Below, piece after piece: positions 49,942 through 59,175 of a stretch of DNA of 64,000 bases (positions are counted from its first letter, which is position 1; each line of letters opens with the position of its first letter). Made by a program: the position numbers and the translations under genes. Source of the stretch: Dyella terrae (lineage in GTDB: Bacteria; Pseudomonadota; Gammaproteobacteria; Xanthomonadales; Rhodanobacteraceae); contig NZ_SIZZ01000001.1 in the NCBI RefSeq assembly GCF_004322705.1, forward strand, positions 1,488,001 through 1,552,000, given 5' to 3'. Under the pieces are notes generated by a model, which had not been told where the DNA came from, made no database searches, and saw only the letters and a list, made by a program, of their open reading frames with translations.

Positions 49942-52023
49942 ATGTCTTCCGGCGGCTATTCGCTTCGCGCCACGGTTATTGAAAGCCTGCTCACCACGAA
50001 GCGACCCGACGTTCCCCCTCGCGTGGTCCTGCGCAATACGGCGGCGGTGATCCTGCCGCTGGGCATCGGCGTGGCGACGGGGCATCCCGCCGTCGGGCTG
50101 GGCATCGCGGCTGGCGCGCTGGACACGATGTTCTCGGACCAGCCGGGACCCTACCGGCAACGCATCTGGCAGCTGCTTCTCGCCTCGCTGGCCGCGGCGG
50201 TGGCGTCACTGCTGGGCTTCATGATCGGCGACCAGCTGATCCCGATGTTGTTTGCCACGGCGGCCTTCGGGTTCTTTGGCGGTTTGCTGGTGGTTTTCGG
50301 CACCGACATCGCCCGCGTGGGCATGACCAGCATGATTCTGCTGGTGGTGACCGCCGCATCACCCACGCACTGGATCGGCGCGCTCAGCGGGGCTGCCCTG
50401 ATCTTCTCCGGCGGTTTGCTGCTCACCCTGTTCTCAGTCGCGGCGTGGCCGCTCCAGCGTTATCGCCCCGAGCGCCACGCCCTGGCTCAGGTGTATCGCG
50501 GCCTCGCCACGCTCGCGCGGCAACAGGCGCACGACGATGCCGACGTGCCGGCCCTGACCGATGCCATGACCACGCTCCAGCACACCCTGCTCGGCCGCCA
50601 CCATGCGCATGGCCGCGCCATGGAGGCCTTCGTGGTGTTGCTCGAACTGGCCGAACGCATCCGACTTGAACTCACGGCGATGGCGGAGCTTCGCACCAAC
50701 CCGACCGTGCATGCGATGTTCCGCGGCGACGCGGCGCGCGTGCTGACGGCCATTGCCGATGCGCTCGAAGCAGGTGAATCACCACAACAGGCGTCGCGAG
50801 CCCTGCAAACCTTGCAGGCGAGCGAGAGCGCCTTGCTTGGCAGCGGCAGCCAGGGCGATGTACTCGGCACGCACATCCACGCGCTCTCCGGCCAGCTTGC
50901 CGCCGCGGTGCGTAATGCGAACTGGGCCGGCAGTCGCGGTGAACTGCGCGCCTCCGCGGCGGAAACACCGTTGCCCGCCTCGCTGCGCGGCGATTCGGCA
51001 CGCGCGACGCTTCTTGCCAATCTCACGCCGAGCTCGGTGGCCTTTCGCCACGCCGTCCGCAGCGCCATCTGCCTCAGTGTCGCCCTGTTCATCGCGCGCA
51101 AGCTCAACCTGCCGCATGGCTACTGGCTGCCGATGACAGCCGCGATCGTGCTGCGTCCCGACTTCGCCGCCACGTTCAACTTTGGCTTCCTGCGCGTGGT
51201 GGGCACGATCCTCGGCCTGATCCTTACCACCGCCCTGCTGCATGTCAGTCCCCACGAACCCTGGGCGCACCTCGCCCTGATGGCCGTGCTGTGCATGGCC
51301 TTCCGTTACCTCGCCAGCGCGCACTACGGCATCGCCGTGGCGGCACTGACCGGCACGGTGGTGATCCTGCTGTCCTTCGAGGGCGTCAATTCCAGCGATG
51401 CGGTGATGGATCGCGTGATCAACACGGCCATGGGCAGCGGGCTGGCCCTGCTGGCATACGTGATGTGGCCGACCTGGGAGCGCGGACGCGCGCGTGCCGG
51501 CCTGGCCGACATGATCGACGCCTACGCCAACTACCTGCAGGTACTGACCACGCCCGATCGCCAGCATGACCGACGCGACGCGCGGACCGCAGCGCGAACA
51601 GCGCGTACCAACGCGCAGGCCTCCATCGACCGCATGCGCAGCGAACCGGCCACGCCGCTGCACCTGCTGGATCTGGCCAACACCCTCTTCGCCAACGGCA
51701 ACCGCCTGGCACGCACGGCGATGACGCTGGAGGCCCTGATCGAAGATCACGAGCCGATGCCCGAGCCGTCCGAACTCAACACCTTCGTGAGCCATGTTGC
51801 GGACAACCTGCACGCCGTGGCCACCAGCCTGCGCGAAGATGGTGCGCCTGCCGAAACACCTGACCTGCGCAGCCTTCAGCGCAGTCTCGCGACACTGCTT
51901 TCCATGGCCGACGACAAGCAGACGGCAGGCTTGCTGACACGCGTCACCGATCGTCTGGTCGATAACGTCAACACGCTCGCGCACATCGTGGCGCGCAGCA
52001 CCACGGCAAAAACGGCTGGCTGA
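49942..52023 (+). CDS. FUSC-family inner-membrane protein (AaeB/YccS-like)
   Basis: This 693-residue membrane protein has two bundles of helices (about 25-170 and 365-510) and soluble regions between (about 170-360) and after. The second bundle, with AICLSVALFIARKLNLPHGYWLPMTAAIVLRPDFAATF and RVVGTILGLILTTALL, is the FUSC signature found in AaeB-type efflux and YccS proteins. The aromatic-acid efflux role is known only for AaeB, so substrate is open. No AaeA-type membrane-fusion partner is adjacent. GTATCCC precedes the ATG with GGAGTG further upstream. Confidence 0.88.
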   Translation: MSSGGYSLRATVIESLLTTKRPDVPPRVVLRNTAAVILPLGIGVATGHPAVGLGIAAGALDTMFSDQPGPYRQRIWQLLLASLAAAVASLLGFMIGDQLIPMLFATAAFGFFGGLLVVFGTDIARVGMTSMILLVVTAASPTHWIGALSGAALIFSGGLLLTLFSVAAWPLQRYRPERHALAQVYRGLATLARQQAHDDADVPALTDAMTTLQHTLLGRHHAHGRAMEAFVVLLELAERIRLELTAMAELRTNPTVHAMFRGDAARVLTAIADALEAGESPQQASRALQTLQASESALLGSGSQGDVLGTHIHALSGQLAAAVRNANWAGSRGELRASAAETPLPASLRGDSARATLLANLTPSSVAFRHAVRSAICLSVALFIARKLNLPHGYWLPMTAAIVLRPDFAATFNFGFLRVVGTILGLILTTALLHVSPHEPWAHLALMAVLCMAFRYLASAHYGIAVAALTGTVVILLSFEGVNSSDAVMDRVINTAMGSGLALLAYVMWPTWERGRARAGLADMIDAYANYLQVLTTPDRQHDRRDARTAARTARTNAQASIDRMRSEPATPLHLLDLANTLFANGNRLARTAMTLEALIEDHEPMPEPSELNTFVSHVADNLHAVATSLREDGAPAETPDLRSLQRSLATLLSMADDKQTAGLLTRVTDRLVDNVNTLAHIVARSTTAKTAG

Positions 52024-52584
52024 TTATTCGATGAGCTCGCGCTGCAGCCATGCACGCGCGACACGCCATTCGCGCTGCACGGTGGACGGCGAGATATCCA
52101 GGGCGGAGGCGATCTGCTCCGCGCTGAGCCCGACAAAGAAGCGCATCTCTACGATGCGCGCCTGGCGGGGGTCCAGCTGCCCCAGGCGATCGAGCGCGTC
52201 GTCGAGCGCGTCCGGCTCCACGTCGCCAGCAAGCGAGGCGGCGATATCCGTCAGATTGAGGCGATCGTCCGCTTGCGGGCGCTTGGCTGCCTTTCGGCGG
52301 CGCGCGGCATCAATCAACACCTGGCGCATCGCACGGGCCACGACGCCGATCAGGTGTCCGCGACTTTCGAGCTCCGGCGCCTGCTGCGTGCCGAAAACCT
52401 TCAGGTACGCCTCGTTGACCAGGGCCGTGGCACTGAGCGTGCGTTCGCTGCGATTCTGCCGCAGCTGATCCATGGCCACGCCGTGGAGCGCGACGTACAT
52501 CTCGCGCAGCGCATCGTCCATGGCCTGGGCATCGCCGGCCTTGGCGTGGTGCAGTAGCTGGGTCACTTCGACGAGGTCATCCAT
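52024..52584 (-). CDS. ECF-type RNA polymerase sigma factor
   Basis: This 186-residue sigma factor is of the ECF group common in Xanthomonadales (sigma70_ECF). Region 2 is ALREMYVALHGVAMDQLRQNRSERTLSATALVNEAYLKVFG. Region 4 is LDRLGQLDPRQARIVEMRFFVGLSAEQIASALDISPSTVQREWRVARAWLQREL, a clear HTH. No anti-sigma factor gene is adjacent, which fits this group, in which partners are often distant. The ATG at 52584 is preferred; GTG at 52596 is also possible. It ends convergently next to the FUSC gene (stop codons 52023 and 52024). Confidence 0.9.
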   Translation of the reverse strand: MDDLVEVTQLLHHAKAGDAQAMDDALREMYVALHGVAMDQLRQNRSERTLSATALVNEAYLKVFGTQQAPELESRGHLIGVVARAMRQVLIDAARRRKAAKRPQADDRLNLTDIAASLAGDVEPDALDDALDRLGQLDPRQARIVEMRFFVGLSAEQIASALDISPSTVQREWRVARAWLQRELIE

Positions 52585-52873
52585 GCGCTCACTCACTGGC
52601 TCAGCAGGATGTCTCGAAGCACCGAGCCAGGATGACGCGGGAGCGCGACGCGGAACCACGAGCCACCGTCGGCACAACCGCGTTAGCGGCGAGCGACCTG
52701 CACTGAATGGCCCTGACTGTCGACACCCCGGTTCCCCCTGTATCCGTCGCAGCGGTGGCGCGACGCACCACAAGTATAGGCGCGGTTCCGTTCAGCTGCG
52801 TGAAAGCCGGGCTGCGACCGCTTGCCGCGCCGCGACAAGTCACCCGAACGCTCAGGCCCTACACTCGCCGGAT

Positions 52874-53887
52874 ATGCTCAAGATCGATTCGCACGCGCAC
52901 ATCCTGCCCCGTGATTGGCCGAATCTTGCGGCCAAATACGGCAACGAAGCCTTTCCGGTGATGTCCCACAACGACGGACGCCACCGGATCTACAAGGACG
53001 GCAAGTTCTTTCGCGAGGTCTGGGATTCCGCCTTCGACCCCCAACTGCGCATCGATGACTACGCGCGCTTTGGCGTCGACGTGCAGGTCATCTCTACCGT
53101 CCCGGTCATGTTTTCGTACTGGGCGCCGGGCTACCAGGCCCTGGAACTACACCGCCACCTCAATGATCACGCGGCCGGCCTGTGCCGTGACTATCCGCGC
53201 CATTACGCCGGCATTGGCACCGTGCCCCTGCAGTCGCCCGAACTCGCCATCCGCGAAATGGAGCGCTGCATAGACGAACTAGGCCTGCAGGGCGTGCAGA
53301 TCGGCTCGCACTGCAACGACTGGAACCTGGACGCACCCGAGCTGTTCCCCTTCTTCGAGGCGGCGGCCGATCTTGGCGCGGCGATCCTGGTGCATCCCTG
53401 GGACATGATGGGCGCGGCGAGCATGCCCAAGTACTGGCTGCCCTGGCTGGTCGGCATGCCTGCCGAACAATCCCGCGCAGCCTGTTGCCTGGTTTTCGGC
53501 GGCGTGCTTGAACGCCTGCTCCATCTTCGCGTCATGCTGGCGCACGGGGGCGGCGCCTTCCCGTGGAGCATCGGGCGCATCGAACACGGCTTCCGCATGC
53601 GCCCCGACCTCGTGGCGACAGACAATCCGCGCAACCCGCGCGAGTACCTCCACCGGATGTATTTCGACTCCTGCGTGCATGATCCGCACGCCCTGCGTTA
53701 TCTCCTGGATGTGACGGGCGTCGAGCGCGTGATGCTCGGCACGGACTATCCTTTTCCCTTAGGCGAGCAACACCCGGGTAGCGGCATCGAGGCCCTGGGA
53801 CTGGACGATTCGGCGCGGGCCCGGCTTTTCCACGGCACCGCACTGGAATGGCTAGGCTTGCCCCATTACCGTTTCGCATCCGACTGA
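52874..53887 (+). CDS. 2-amino-3-carboxymuconate-6-semialdehyde decarboxylase (ACMSD)
   Basis: This zinc amidohydrolase-like decarboxylase diverts the kynurenine pathway from quinolinate to 2-aminomuconate semialdehyde. The 337-residue product matches the ACMSD length (about 336). Metal and catalytic motifs are DSHAHILPRDWP (HxH, residues 6-8), GVQIGSHCNDWNLDAPELFPFF, LVHPWDMMG, AHGGGAFPWSIGRIEHGF and LGTDYPFPLGE. Kynureninase (54618) lies 0.7 kb downstream on the same strand, supporting tryptophan catabolism. The long open frame upstream of 52874 is not used because homologues start at MLKIDSHAH. The 52585-52873 interval is promoter DNA, with no gene seen. Confidence 0.92.
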   Translation: MLKIDSHAHILPRDWPNLAAKYGNEAFPVMSHNDGRHRIYKDGKFFREVWDSAFDPQLRIDDYARFGVDVQVISTVPVMFSYWAPGYQALELHRHLNDHAAGLCRDYPRHYAGIGTVPLQSPELAIREMERCIDELGLQGVQIGSHCNDWNLDAPELFPFFEAAADLGAAILVHPWDMMGAASMPKYWLPWLVGMPAEQSRAACCLVFGGVLERLLHLRVMLAHGGGAFPWSIGRIEHGFRMRPDLVATDNPRNPREYLHRMYFDSCVHDPHALRYLLDVTGVERVMLGTDYPFPLGEQHPGSGIEALGLDDSARARLFHGTALEWLGLPHYRFASD

Positions 53888-53901
53888 GCACAGGACCCCG
53901 C

Positions 53902-54408
53902 ATGAGCTTCTTGCGCACCACCTTCGCGGTCAGCGCCCTGCTGCTCGCAGGCGCCGCCACGGCAACCGACATCGACATGGCCGGCGGCAGCGTCCGCTTC
54001 CACACGCCCGATCCCTGGGTGGGCATCATGGAAACCCAGGGCGATCCGGAAGTGCGCGTGTTCCAGGTCCCCGACAGCTCGCCCACCGGCACCACCGCCC
54101 TCGCCCGCGTCACCGTGACGGTCAAGCAGGTGGCGGACGTCGGCGAGTTCCAGCAGTACATGAACCTGGCCACCAACAAGGCCAAGGCCCTGACCGGCTA
54201 CCAGGCCGGCGGCAACATCGGCCCCAACAACTTCGCCTATTCCGCCCAGGAAAACGGCACCCAGTTCGCCTACATCGAGCGCTACTGGTTCAAGGAAGGC
54301 CGGGCCATCCAGCTGCGCTGCGTGCGCCCCGCGCAGAGCCAGTCCGGTGCGGCATGGAAGGCGGCATTCGACAAGGGTTGCGACGACATTGCCGCGCAGC
54401 TGAAGTAA
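53902..54408 (+). CDS. Exported protein of unknown function
   Basis: I do not recognise this protein. The 168-residue product has a signal peptide (MSFLRTTFAVSALLLAGAATAT) followed by a compact, beta-rich-looking domain (GGSVRFHTPDPWVGIMETQGDPEVRVFQVPD, then ARVTVTVKQVADVGEFQQYMNLATNKAKALTGYQ, YIERYWFKEGRAIQLRCVRP, AAFDKGCDDIAAQLK). The layout recalls PsbP/DUF1795-like periplasmic domains, but this is only an impression. Two Cys (near 148 and 161) could form a disulphide. It starts 15 bases after the ACMSD stop and is likely co-transcribed, with a palindromic repeat separating it from kynU. Confidence 0.75.
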   Translation: MSFLRTTFAVSALLLAGAATATDIDMAGGSVRFHTPDPWVGIMETQGDPEVRVFQVPDSSPTGTTALARVTVTVKQVADVGEFQQYMNLATNKAKALTGYQAGGNIGPNNFAYSAQENGTQFAYIERYWFKEGRAIQLRCVRPAQSQSGAAWKAAFDKGCDDIAAQLK

Positions 54409-54428
54409 GGCCGGCGGCTGACGCCGCC

Positions 54429-54556
54429 TGTGAATCCGCTCGCTGCGCGTCGCTGTGAATGGTCAATGGGAATGAGCGGGGCCCCGCGGTGACCCTTTGC
54501 CTAGCGCTTCCCATTCACCATTCACCTTTTACAGGCGGCGCAGCCGCCGGATTCAC
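54429..54556. repeat. Dispersed palindromic intergenic repeat, copy C
   Basis: The arm CTGTGAATCCG...GCTGCGC...TGTGAATGGTCAATGGGAA faces GCTTCCCATTCACCATTCAC...TTTACAGGCGGCGCAGCCGCCGGATTCACA. It has the same outer and inner blocks as copy A (TGTGAA.CCGG and TGTAAA.GGTGAA). It separates the ACMSD unit from kynU. Confidence 0.7.
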
Positions 54557-54617
54557 AAGTGCGCAGCGGCCGGCATAACGCTCTATCCTAGGTGCCTCTC
54601 CACAACACCCTGCACCC

Positions 54618-55895
54618 ATGTCCATCGCCTATCAAGCCACTGCCGAATGGGCCAAGGCCCAGGATGCGGCTGACCCGCTGCGTGCTTTCCGCGACGAGTT
54701 CCTGATTCCGCCGCACGAGGGGCGCGAGTCGACTTATTTCTGCGGCAATTCGCTGGGGCTGCAACCGCGCGCCGTGCGCGATGCCATCGTGGCGGAGCTC
54801 GACGACTGGGCAGCGCTGGCAGTCGAGGGACATTTCAAAGGTCGCCTGCCGTGGATGGATTACCACGAATACGTTCGCGACGATCTGGCGCACGTGGTCG
54901 GCGCGCTGCCATCCGAAGTGGTGGCCATGAACTCACTGGGCGTGAACCTGCACCTGATGATGGTGAGCTTCTACCGCCCGACACCTGATCGCCACGCGAT
55001 CCTCATCGAAGCGGGTTCGTTCCCCACCGATCGCTATGCCGTGGAATCCCAGATCCGCTACCACGGATTCAGTCCGTCGCTTTCGCTGATCGAGCTCGAA
55101 CCGGACGAGCCCAATGGCACGATCTCGATGCAGGCGATCGAAAAGGTGTTGACCGAGCAAGGCGAACGCATCGCGCTCGTCATGCTACCCGGCGTGCAGT
55201 ACCGCACGGGCCAGGTCTTCGATCTCGAAGCGATCACCGCGCTCGCCCATCGCCAGGGCTGCATGATCGGCTTCGACCTTGCGCACGGCGTGGGCAACCT
55301 TCCCCTGCAACTGCACGACCACGGCCCCGATTTCGCGGTGTGGTGCAGCTACAAGTATCTCAATGCCGGCCCCGGCGCGGTCGCCGGTGCGTTTGTGCAC
55401 GAACGCCACGCGCAGTCGCACCTGCCCCGCTTCGCCGGTTGGTGGGGTCATGACAAGACGACGCGCTTCCAGATGGGACCGCACTTCGTGCCCACGGCCG
55501 GCGCCGACGGCTGGCAGCTGTCGAACCCGCCCATCCTGGCGCTCGCCCCGCTGCGCGCTTCGCTCAAGATCTTCCGACGCGCCGGCATGCATCAGCTGCG
55601 CGAGAAATCCCTGCGCCTGACCGGTTATCTGGAATGGCTGGTGCACACCGAACTGGCCGACGTGCTCGAAGTCATTACGCCACGCGAACCGTCGCGTCGC
55701 GGCTCGCAACTCTCGATTCGTGTGCTCGGCGGTCGCGAGCGCGGCCGGGACCTCTTCCAGTACCTGATGGATCGCGGCATCGTGGGCGACTGGCGCGAGC
55801 CGGACGTCATCCGCATATCGCCGGCCCCGCTCTACAACCGCTTCCAGGATTGCCTGACGTTCGTCGAAGCCGTGCAGGACTGGCACAAACGCTGA
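54618..55895 (+). CDS. kynU: Kynureninase
   Basis: This PLP-dependent hydrolase cleaves kynurenine or 3-hydroxykynurenine to (3-hydroxy)anthranilate and alanine. The 425-residue product has the family length. Motifs include YFCGNSLGLQPRAVRD at the N-terminus, NSLGVNLHLMMVSFYRPT, GFDLAHGVGNLPLQLHDHGPDFAVWCSYKYLNAGPGAVAGAFVH with the PLP lysine in SYKYLN, and the C-terminal RRGSQLSIRV...WREPDVIRISPAPLYNRF. With ACMSD 0.7 kb upstream it belongs to tryptophan degradation; kmo and the 3-hydroxyanthranilate dioxygenase gene are not in this window. Confidence 0.95.
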   Translation: MSIAYQATAEWAKAQDAADPLRAFRDEFLIPPHEGRESTYFCGNSLGLQPRAVRDAIVAELDDWAALAVEGHFKGRLPWMDYHEYVRDDLAHVVGALPSEVVAMNSLGVNLHLMMVSFYRPTPDRHAILIEAGSFPTDRYAVESQIRYHGFSPSLSLIELEPDEPNGTISMQAIEKVLTEQGERIALVMLPGVQYRTGQVFDLEAITALAHRQGCMIGFDLAHGVGNLPLQLHDHGPDFAVWCSYKYLNAGPGAVAGAFVHERHAQSHLPRFAGWWGHDKTTRFQMGPHFVPTAGADGWQLSNPPILALAPLRASLKIFRRAGMHQLREKSLRLTGYLEWLVHTELADVLEVITPREPSRRGSQLSIRVLGGRERGRDLFQYLMDRGIVGDWREPDVIRISPAPLYNRFQDCLTFVEAVQDWHKR

Positions 55896-55941
55896 GCTGG
55901 CCTTCAGCGAGGCTTCGCGTCGCCCCAATGCAAGCATCAGG

Positions 55942-56835
55942 ATGGCATGGCTAACGTGCGGATCATCCACGCCGACACGAATCGCCATGCCGCCCATCGC
56001 TTCGACGGACGCGGTCCCGGAACCTGAGTCGGGACACGCCGATGATCCGCCTGCCCCGGGCTTCCGGGGAAGCCTCACCGTCCAGCTCGCGGAGCGCCGT
56101 CCCTTCGGTCTCATCGTGACGCCCGGTCAGGCGCGATCGTCGATCTTCGATATCCCCACGCATCTTTCGCGCGCCTGGGTCCGTCGCTATCGCGTCGTCG
56201 TCCTACGTGGCTTTCGACATGGACTGGGTGAGCCTCCATCGCTGGCAAGCTTCACGGCGCAGTGGCTTGGCGAAACCAGCAGCCAACAGATTTCGATCCA
56301 GCATGTCACCCCTCTCACGCGACATCGCGCGCTGGACTGGGCGGGCGACGACCATCCGTCTGCGCCCGAATTTGTGCTCTTCGCTTGTCAGGAGACGGCG
56401 ACGACACCGCGCTGCTGCACGCGATTCGTCGATGCTTCGGCCATCGCGCTGCAACTGGACGAAGCGACCTTTCATCGCTGGCTGGGTGTGTCGATCAGCG
56501 AATCGCGCGACCACGGCGTACACGACGGAGTGGCATCGTGGCCGTTGCTGGTGACCGATCCGCGCGATGGCGCGCCCGTCGTTCGCTATAAATGGCTCCC
56601 GCCCGGGCTCGATGGGTTACCGCGCGAACCCTGGCTACACGGCGCCGACGACGAAGCCGCCAGCCCGATCCGACGCCTGCTCCACGGCATCCTGCGCCTT
56701 CCCGTGTACCACTTCGTTCATGGCTGGGAGGACGGCGATGTGCTGATCGCGGACAACTGGCGACTGCTGCACGGCCACGACGCGTGGCGAAGCGACGCAG
56801 ACACGCAACTTTGGCGTGCCCACGTCACCCGTTGA
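55942..56835 (+). CDS. TauD/TfdA-like protein with altered iron-binding motif
   Basis: This 297-residue protein resembles the TauD/TfdA Fe(II)/2-oxoglutarate dioxygenases: RPFGLIVTP, RYRVVVLRGFRHG, FTAQWLG, LVTDPRDGAPVVRYKW, GDVLIADNWRLLHGHDAW (distal His277) and LWRAH with the 2-oxoglutarate Arg. Where the family normally has WH(T/S)D, this protein reads LDWAGDDHPSAPEFVLFAC, so the first metal ligand is Ala134. It may be inactive, bind metal differently, or have shifted function. The start is uncertain (ATG 55942, or ATG 55987). It lies downstream of kynU with a 46-bp gap, and its relation to it is unclear. Confidence 0.65.
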   Translation: MAWLTCGSSTPTRIAMPPIASTDAVPEPESGHADDPPAPGFRGSLTVQLAERRPFGLIVTPGQARSSIFDIPTHLSRAWVRRYRVVVLRGFRHGLGEPPSLASFTAQWLGETSSQQISIQHVTPLTRHRALDWAGDDHPSAPEFVLFACQETATTPRCCTRFVDASAIALQLDEATFHRWLGVSISESRDHGVHDGVASWPLLVTDPRDGAPVVRYKWLPPGLDGLPREPWLHGADDEAASPIRRLLHGILRLPVYHFVHGWEDGDVLIADNWRLLHGHDAWRSDADTQLWRAHVTR

Positions 56836-56838
56836 CGG

Positions 56839-58134
56839 TCAACGATCCAGTGACGCCAGGCGCTGATGCAGTACATCCAGACACAGGTCATGACCCGAAC
56901 CCGGCGATACGCGTGCCTCCAGGCTGCCTTCCGGCGAGCGACCTTCACCGGCGGACTTGGCCGTCTCGGCGGCGGCACGGTAAGCGTCGCGGAACGGCAC
57001 GCCTGCCGCGGCCTGTTCGATGGCCACGTCGGTGGCATACATGGCCGGCTCGATTGCCGCACGCATCGCGCCTTCATTCCAGGCCATGCGCGCGAGCAGA
57101 TCCGGCACCAGCGCGAGCGCGGCCAGGCCATGGCGGCAACCATGGAACAACGAGCCCTTGGAGAACTGCAGGTCGCGCTGATAACCCGACGGCAGTGACA
57201 GCAATTGCTCAATCTCCGTACGTGCCGCCGCCACGCTGGCATAGCTGGCGCGAAGCAATTCCACCACGTCGGGATTGCGTTTGTTCGGCATGATTGAACT
57301 GCCGGTGGTGTACTCGCTGGGCAAGGAGACGAAATTGAATTCGGCGGTAGTGAACAGCGACAGGTCCCAGGCAAGGCGACGCAGATCCAGCATCGCCGCA
57401 CCAATCGCTTCGAGCACCGCCATCTCGAACTTGCCGCGCGACAGCTGCGCGTAGATTGGCGACACCTGCATGCGCTCGAAGCCGAGTGCCTTCGTCGTAT
57501 GACCGCGGTCCAGCGGCAGGTTCACGCCGTAACCGGCGGCAGTACCCAGCGGATTGGCGTCGATCAGCGACGCCGTCTGCTGCGCACGCAACGTGTTGTC
57601 GATAAATGCTTCCGCGAAACCGGCGAACCACATGCCCGTCGAGGACACGACGGCGCGCTGGAGGTGCGTGTAGCCGGGCAGCGGCACGGCCGGTTGCGCC
57701 GCACGGTCCAGGCACACCTGCGCAATGGCGCGGCAAAGGGCTTCCAGTTCGCCCAGCTGCTCCTTCAACCACAGGCGCGTGGCGACCAGGATCTGGTCGT
57801 TGCGGCTGCGGCCGGTGTGCACGCGACGACCCGCATCGCCGAGTCGTTCGGTCAGGCGTGCTTCGATGGCCGAATGACCGTCCTCGAAGCGATCATCGAG
57901 CACAAACGCGCCCGCGCGGAAGTCGTCGGCCAGCACATCAAGTTCGCGCTTCAGCGCATCGGCTTCGTCGGCACTCACCACGCCAATGTTCGCCAGGCCT
58001 TCAACGTGCGCCTTGCTGGCGGTGATGTCGTGCAAGAAGAACTCGCGATCCAGGATGACGTCGTCGCCAGCCAGGAACGTCATGATGCGGGCGTCGATCT
58101 TGACGTCGGATTTTTGCCAGAGAGGTTGCGTCAT
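56839..58134 (-). CDS. argH: Argininosuccinate lyase
   Basis: ArgH cleaves argininosuccinate to arginine and fumarate, the last step of arginine synthesis. The 431-residue product is slightly shorter than the usual 455-460 but shows the superfamily signature [17 protein letters not shown], plus [39 protein letters not shown] and [17 protein letters not shown]. It is the last gene of the arginine operon argG-GNAT-argE-argB-argC-argH, 44 bases after argC. Confidence 0.95.
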   Translation of the reverse strand: MTQPLWQKSDVKIDARIMTFLAGDDVILDREFFLHDITASKAHVEGLANIGVVSADEADALKRELDVLADDFRAGAFVLDDRFEDGHSAIEARLTERLGDAGRRVHTGRSRNDQILVATRLWLKEQLGELEALCRAIAQVCLDRAAQPAVPLPGYTHLQRAVVSSTGMWFAGFAEAFIDNTLRAQQTASLIDANPLGTAAGYGVNLPLDRGHTTKALGFERMQVSPIYAQLSRGKFEMAVLEAIGAAMLDLRRLAWDLSLFTTAEFNFVSLPSEYTTGSSIMPNKRNPDVVELLRASYASVAAARTEIEQLLSLPSGYQRDLQFSKGSLFHGCRHGLAALALVPDLLARMAWNEGAMRAAIEPAMYATDVAIEQAAAGVPFRDAYRAAAETAKSAGEGRSPEGSLEARVSPGSGHDLCLDVLHQRLASLDR

Positions 58135-58178
58135 GGGGGAGCCGTCAGGGGAAGGTGAAGGAAAATCGGAACGACGCG

Positions 58179-59138
58179 TCAGGCATCCAGCGGAATCGCC
58201 GTGAACTCATCGAAGCCCAATGCACGGTTGATATTCTGGATGGCCTGGGTTGCGGCGCCCTTCAGCAGGTTGTCCAGCGTCGCGACAATGACCACGCGCT
58301 TGCCGTCCGCCGAAACGGTGAAGCCGCCGACCTCCGCGTGGTGCTTGTGGGCGATCTGGCTGACCCACGGCGCATCGTCCAGCACCTTCACCAGCTTTTC
58401 TCCATCATAGGCGTGGTGGAAACGCGCCAGGATGTCTTCGCGCTTGACCTGGCGGGCCAGGTAAAGATTGGTGGTGACGGTGAGGCCACGGAAATGCGGC
58501 GCCACGTGCGGCATGAACTCCACCGGCACGCCCAGGTGGCGGCTGGCCTCCTTCTCATGCATATGGCCCGTCAGCTGGTACGGCATCAGGTTGTCGCGCA
58601 GCTTTTCGGGGTTGTTCTTGTCCGATGGCGTGGTACCCGCACCGGAATAGCCCGACACGCCAAAGCTTACCGGCGGCGCCGCCAGCAGGTCCTTCAGCGG
58701 TGCGATGGAAAGCTGGACTGCCGTCGCGTAGCAGCCCGGATTGCTGATGCGCTTCTCGCCACGCCACTTGTCGCGGGTCAGTTCAGGCAATCCGTAGTAC
58801 CACTGGCTGTCAAAGCGATAGTCGGCCGACAAGTCGAGCACCAGGGTCTGTGGCGAGACCTTGTCGATCTCCGCGACGTACTCAGCCGCTTTGCCATTGG
58901 GCAAGGCAAGGATCACCACATCGGCCTTCTGGGCGGCCACGGCGGCGGGGTCGAGACTGGCGTAGCGAAGTTCGCCGGCGAAGCCTTCCATATGGTCGGC
59001 CACGCGTTGTCCGTCCAGTTCGCGCGAGGACACGAAGACGAGCTCGAGCGCCGGATGGCGGGCGATCAGGCGAATCAGTTCGGCGCCCGTGTGACCGCGA
59101 GCGCCGACGATGCCGATGGATTTCTTTTCAGTGGACAT
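58179..59138 (-). CDS. argC: N-acetyl-gamma-glutamyl-phosphate reductase
   Basis: This enzyme reduces N-acetylglutamyl phosphate to the semialdehyde with NADPH. The 319-residue product starts with the Rossmann motif [22 protein letters not shown]. The catalytic Cys is in [12 protein letters not shown] and the His in the [10 protein letters not shown] region, followed by [21 protein letters not shown], a pattern of the ArgC family. It follows the fused argB gene by 37 bases and is followed by argH, as in Xanthomonas. Confidence 0.95.
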   Translation of the reverse strand: MSTEKKSIGIVGARGHTGAELIRLIARHPALELVFVSSRELDGQRVADHMEGFAGELRYASLDPAAVAAQKADVVILALPNGKAAEYVAEIDKVSPQTLVLDLSADYRFDSQWYYGLPELTRDKWRGEKRISNPGCYATAVQLSIAPLKDLLAAPPVSFGVSGYSGAGTTPSDKNNPEKLRDNLMPYQLTGHMHEKEASRHLGVPVEFMPHVAPHFRGLTVTTNLYLARQVKREDILARFHHAYDGEKLVKVLDDAPWVSQIAHKHHAEVGGFTVSADGKRVVIVATLDNLLKGAATQAIQNINRALGFDEFTAIPLDA

Positions 59139-59175
59139 GGATGTGAACTGGCAAAAGTGAAAAGTGAGGTGGCTT

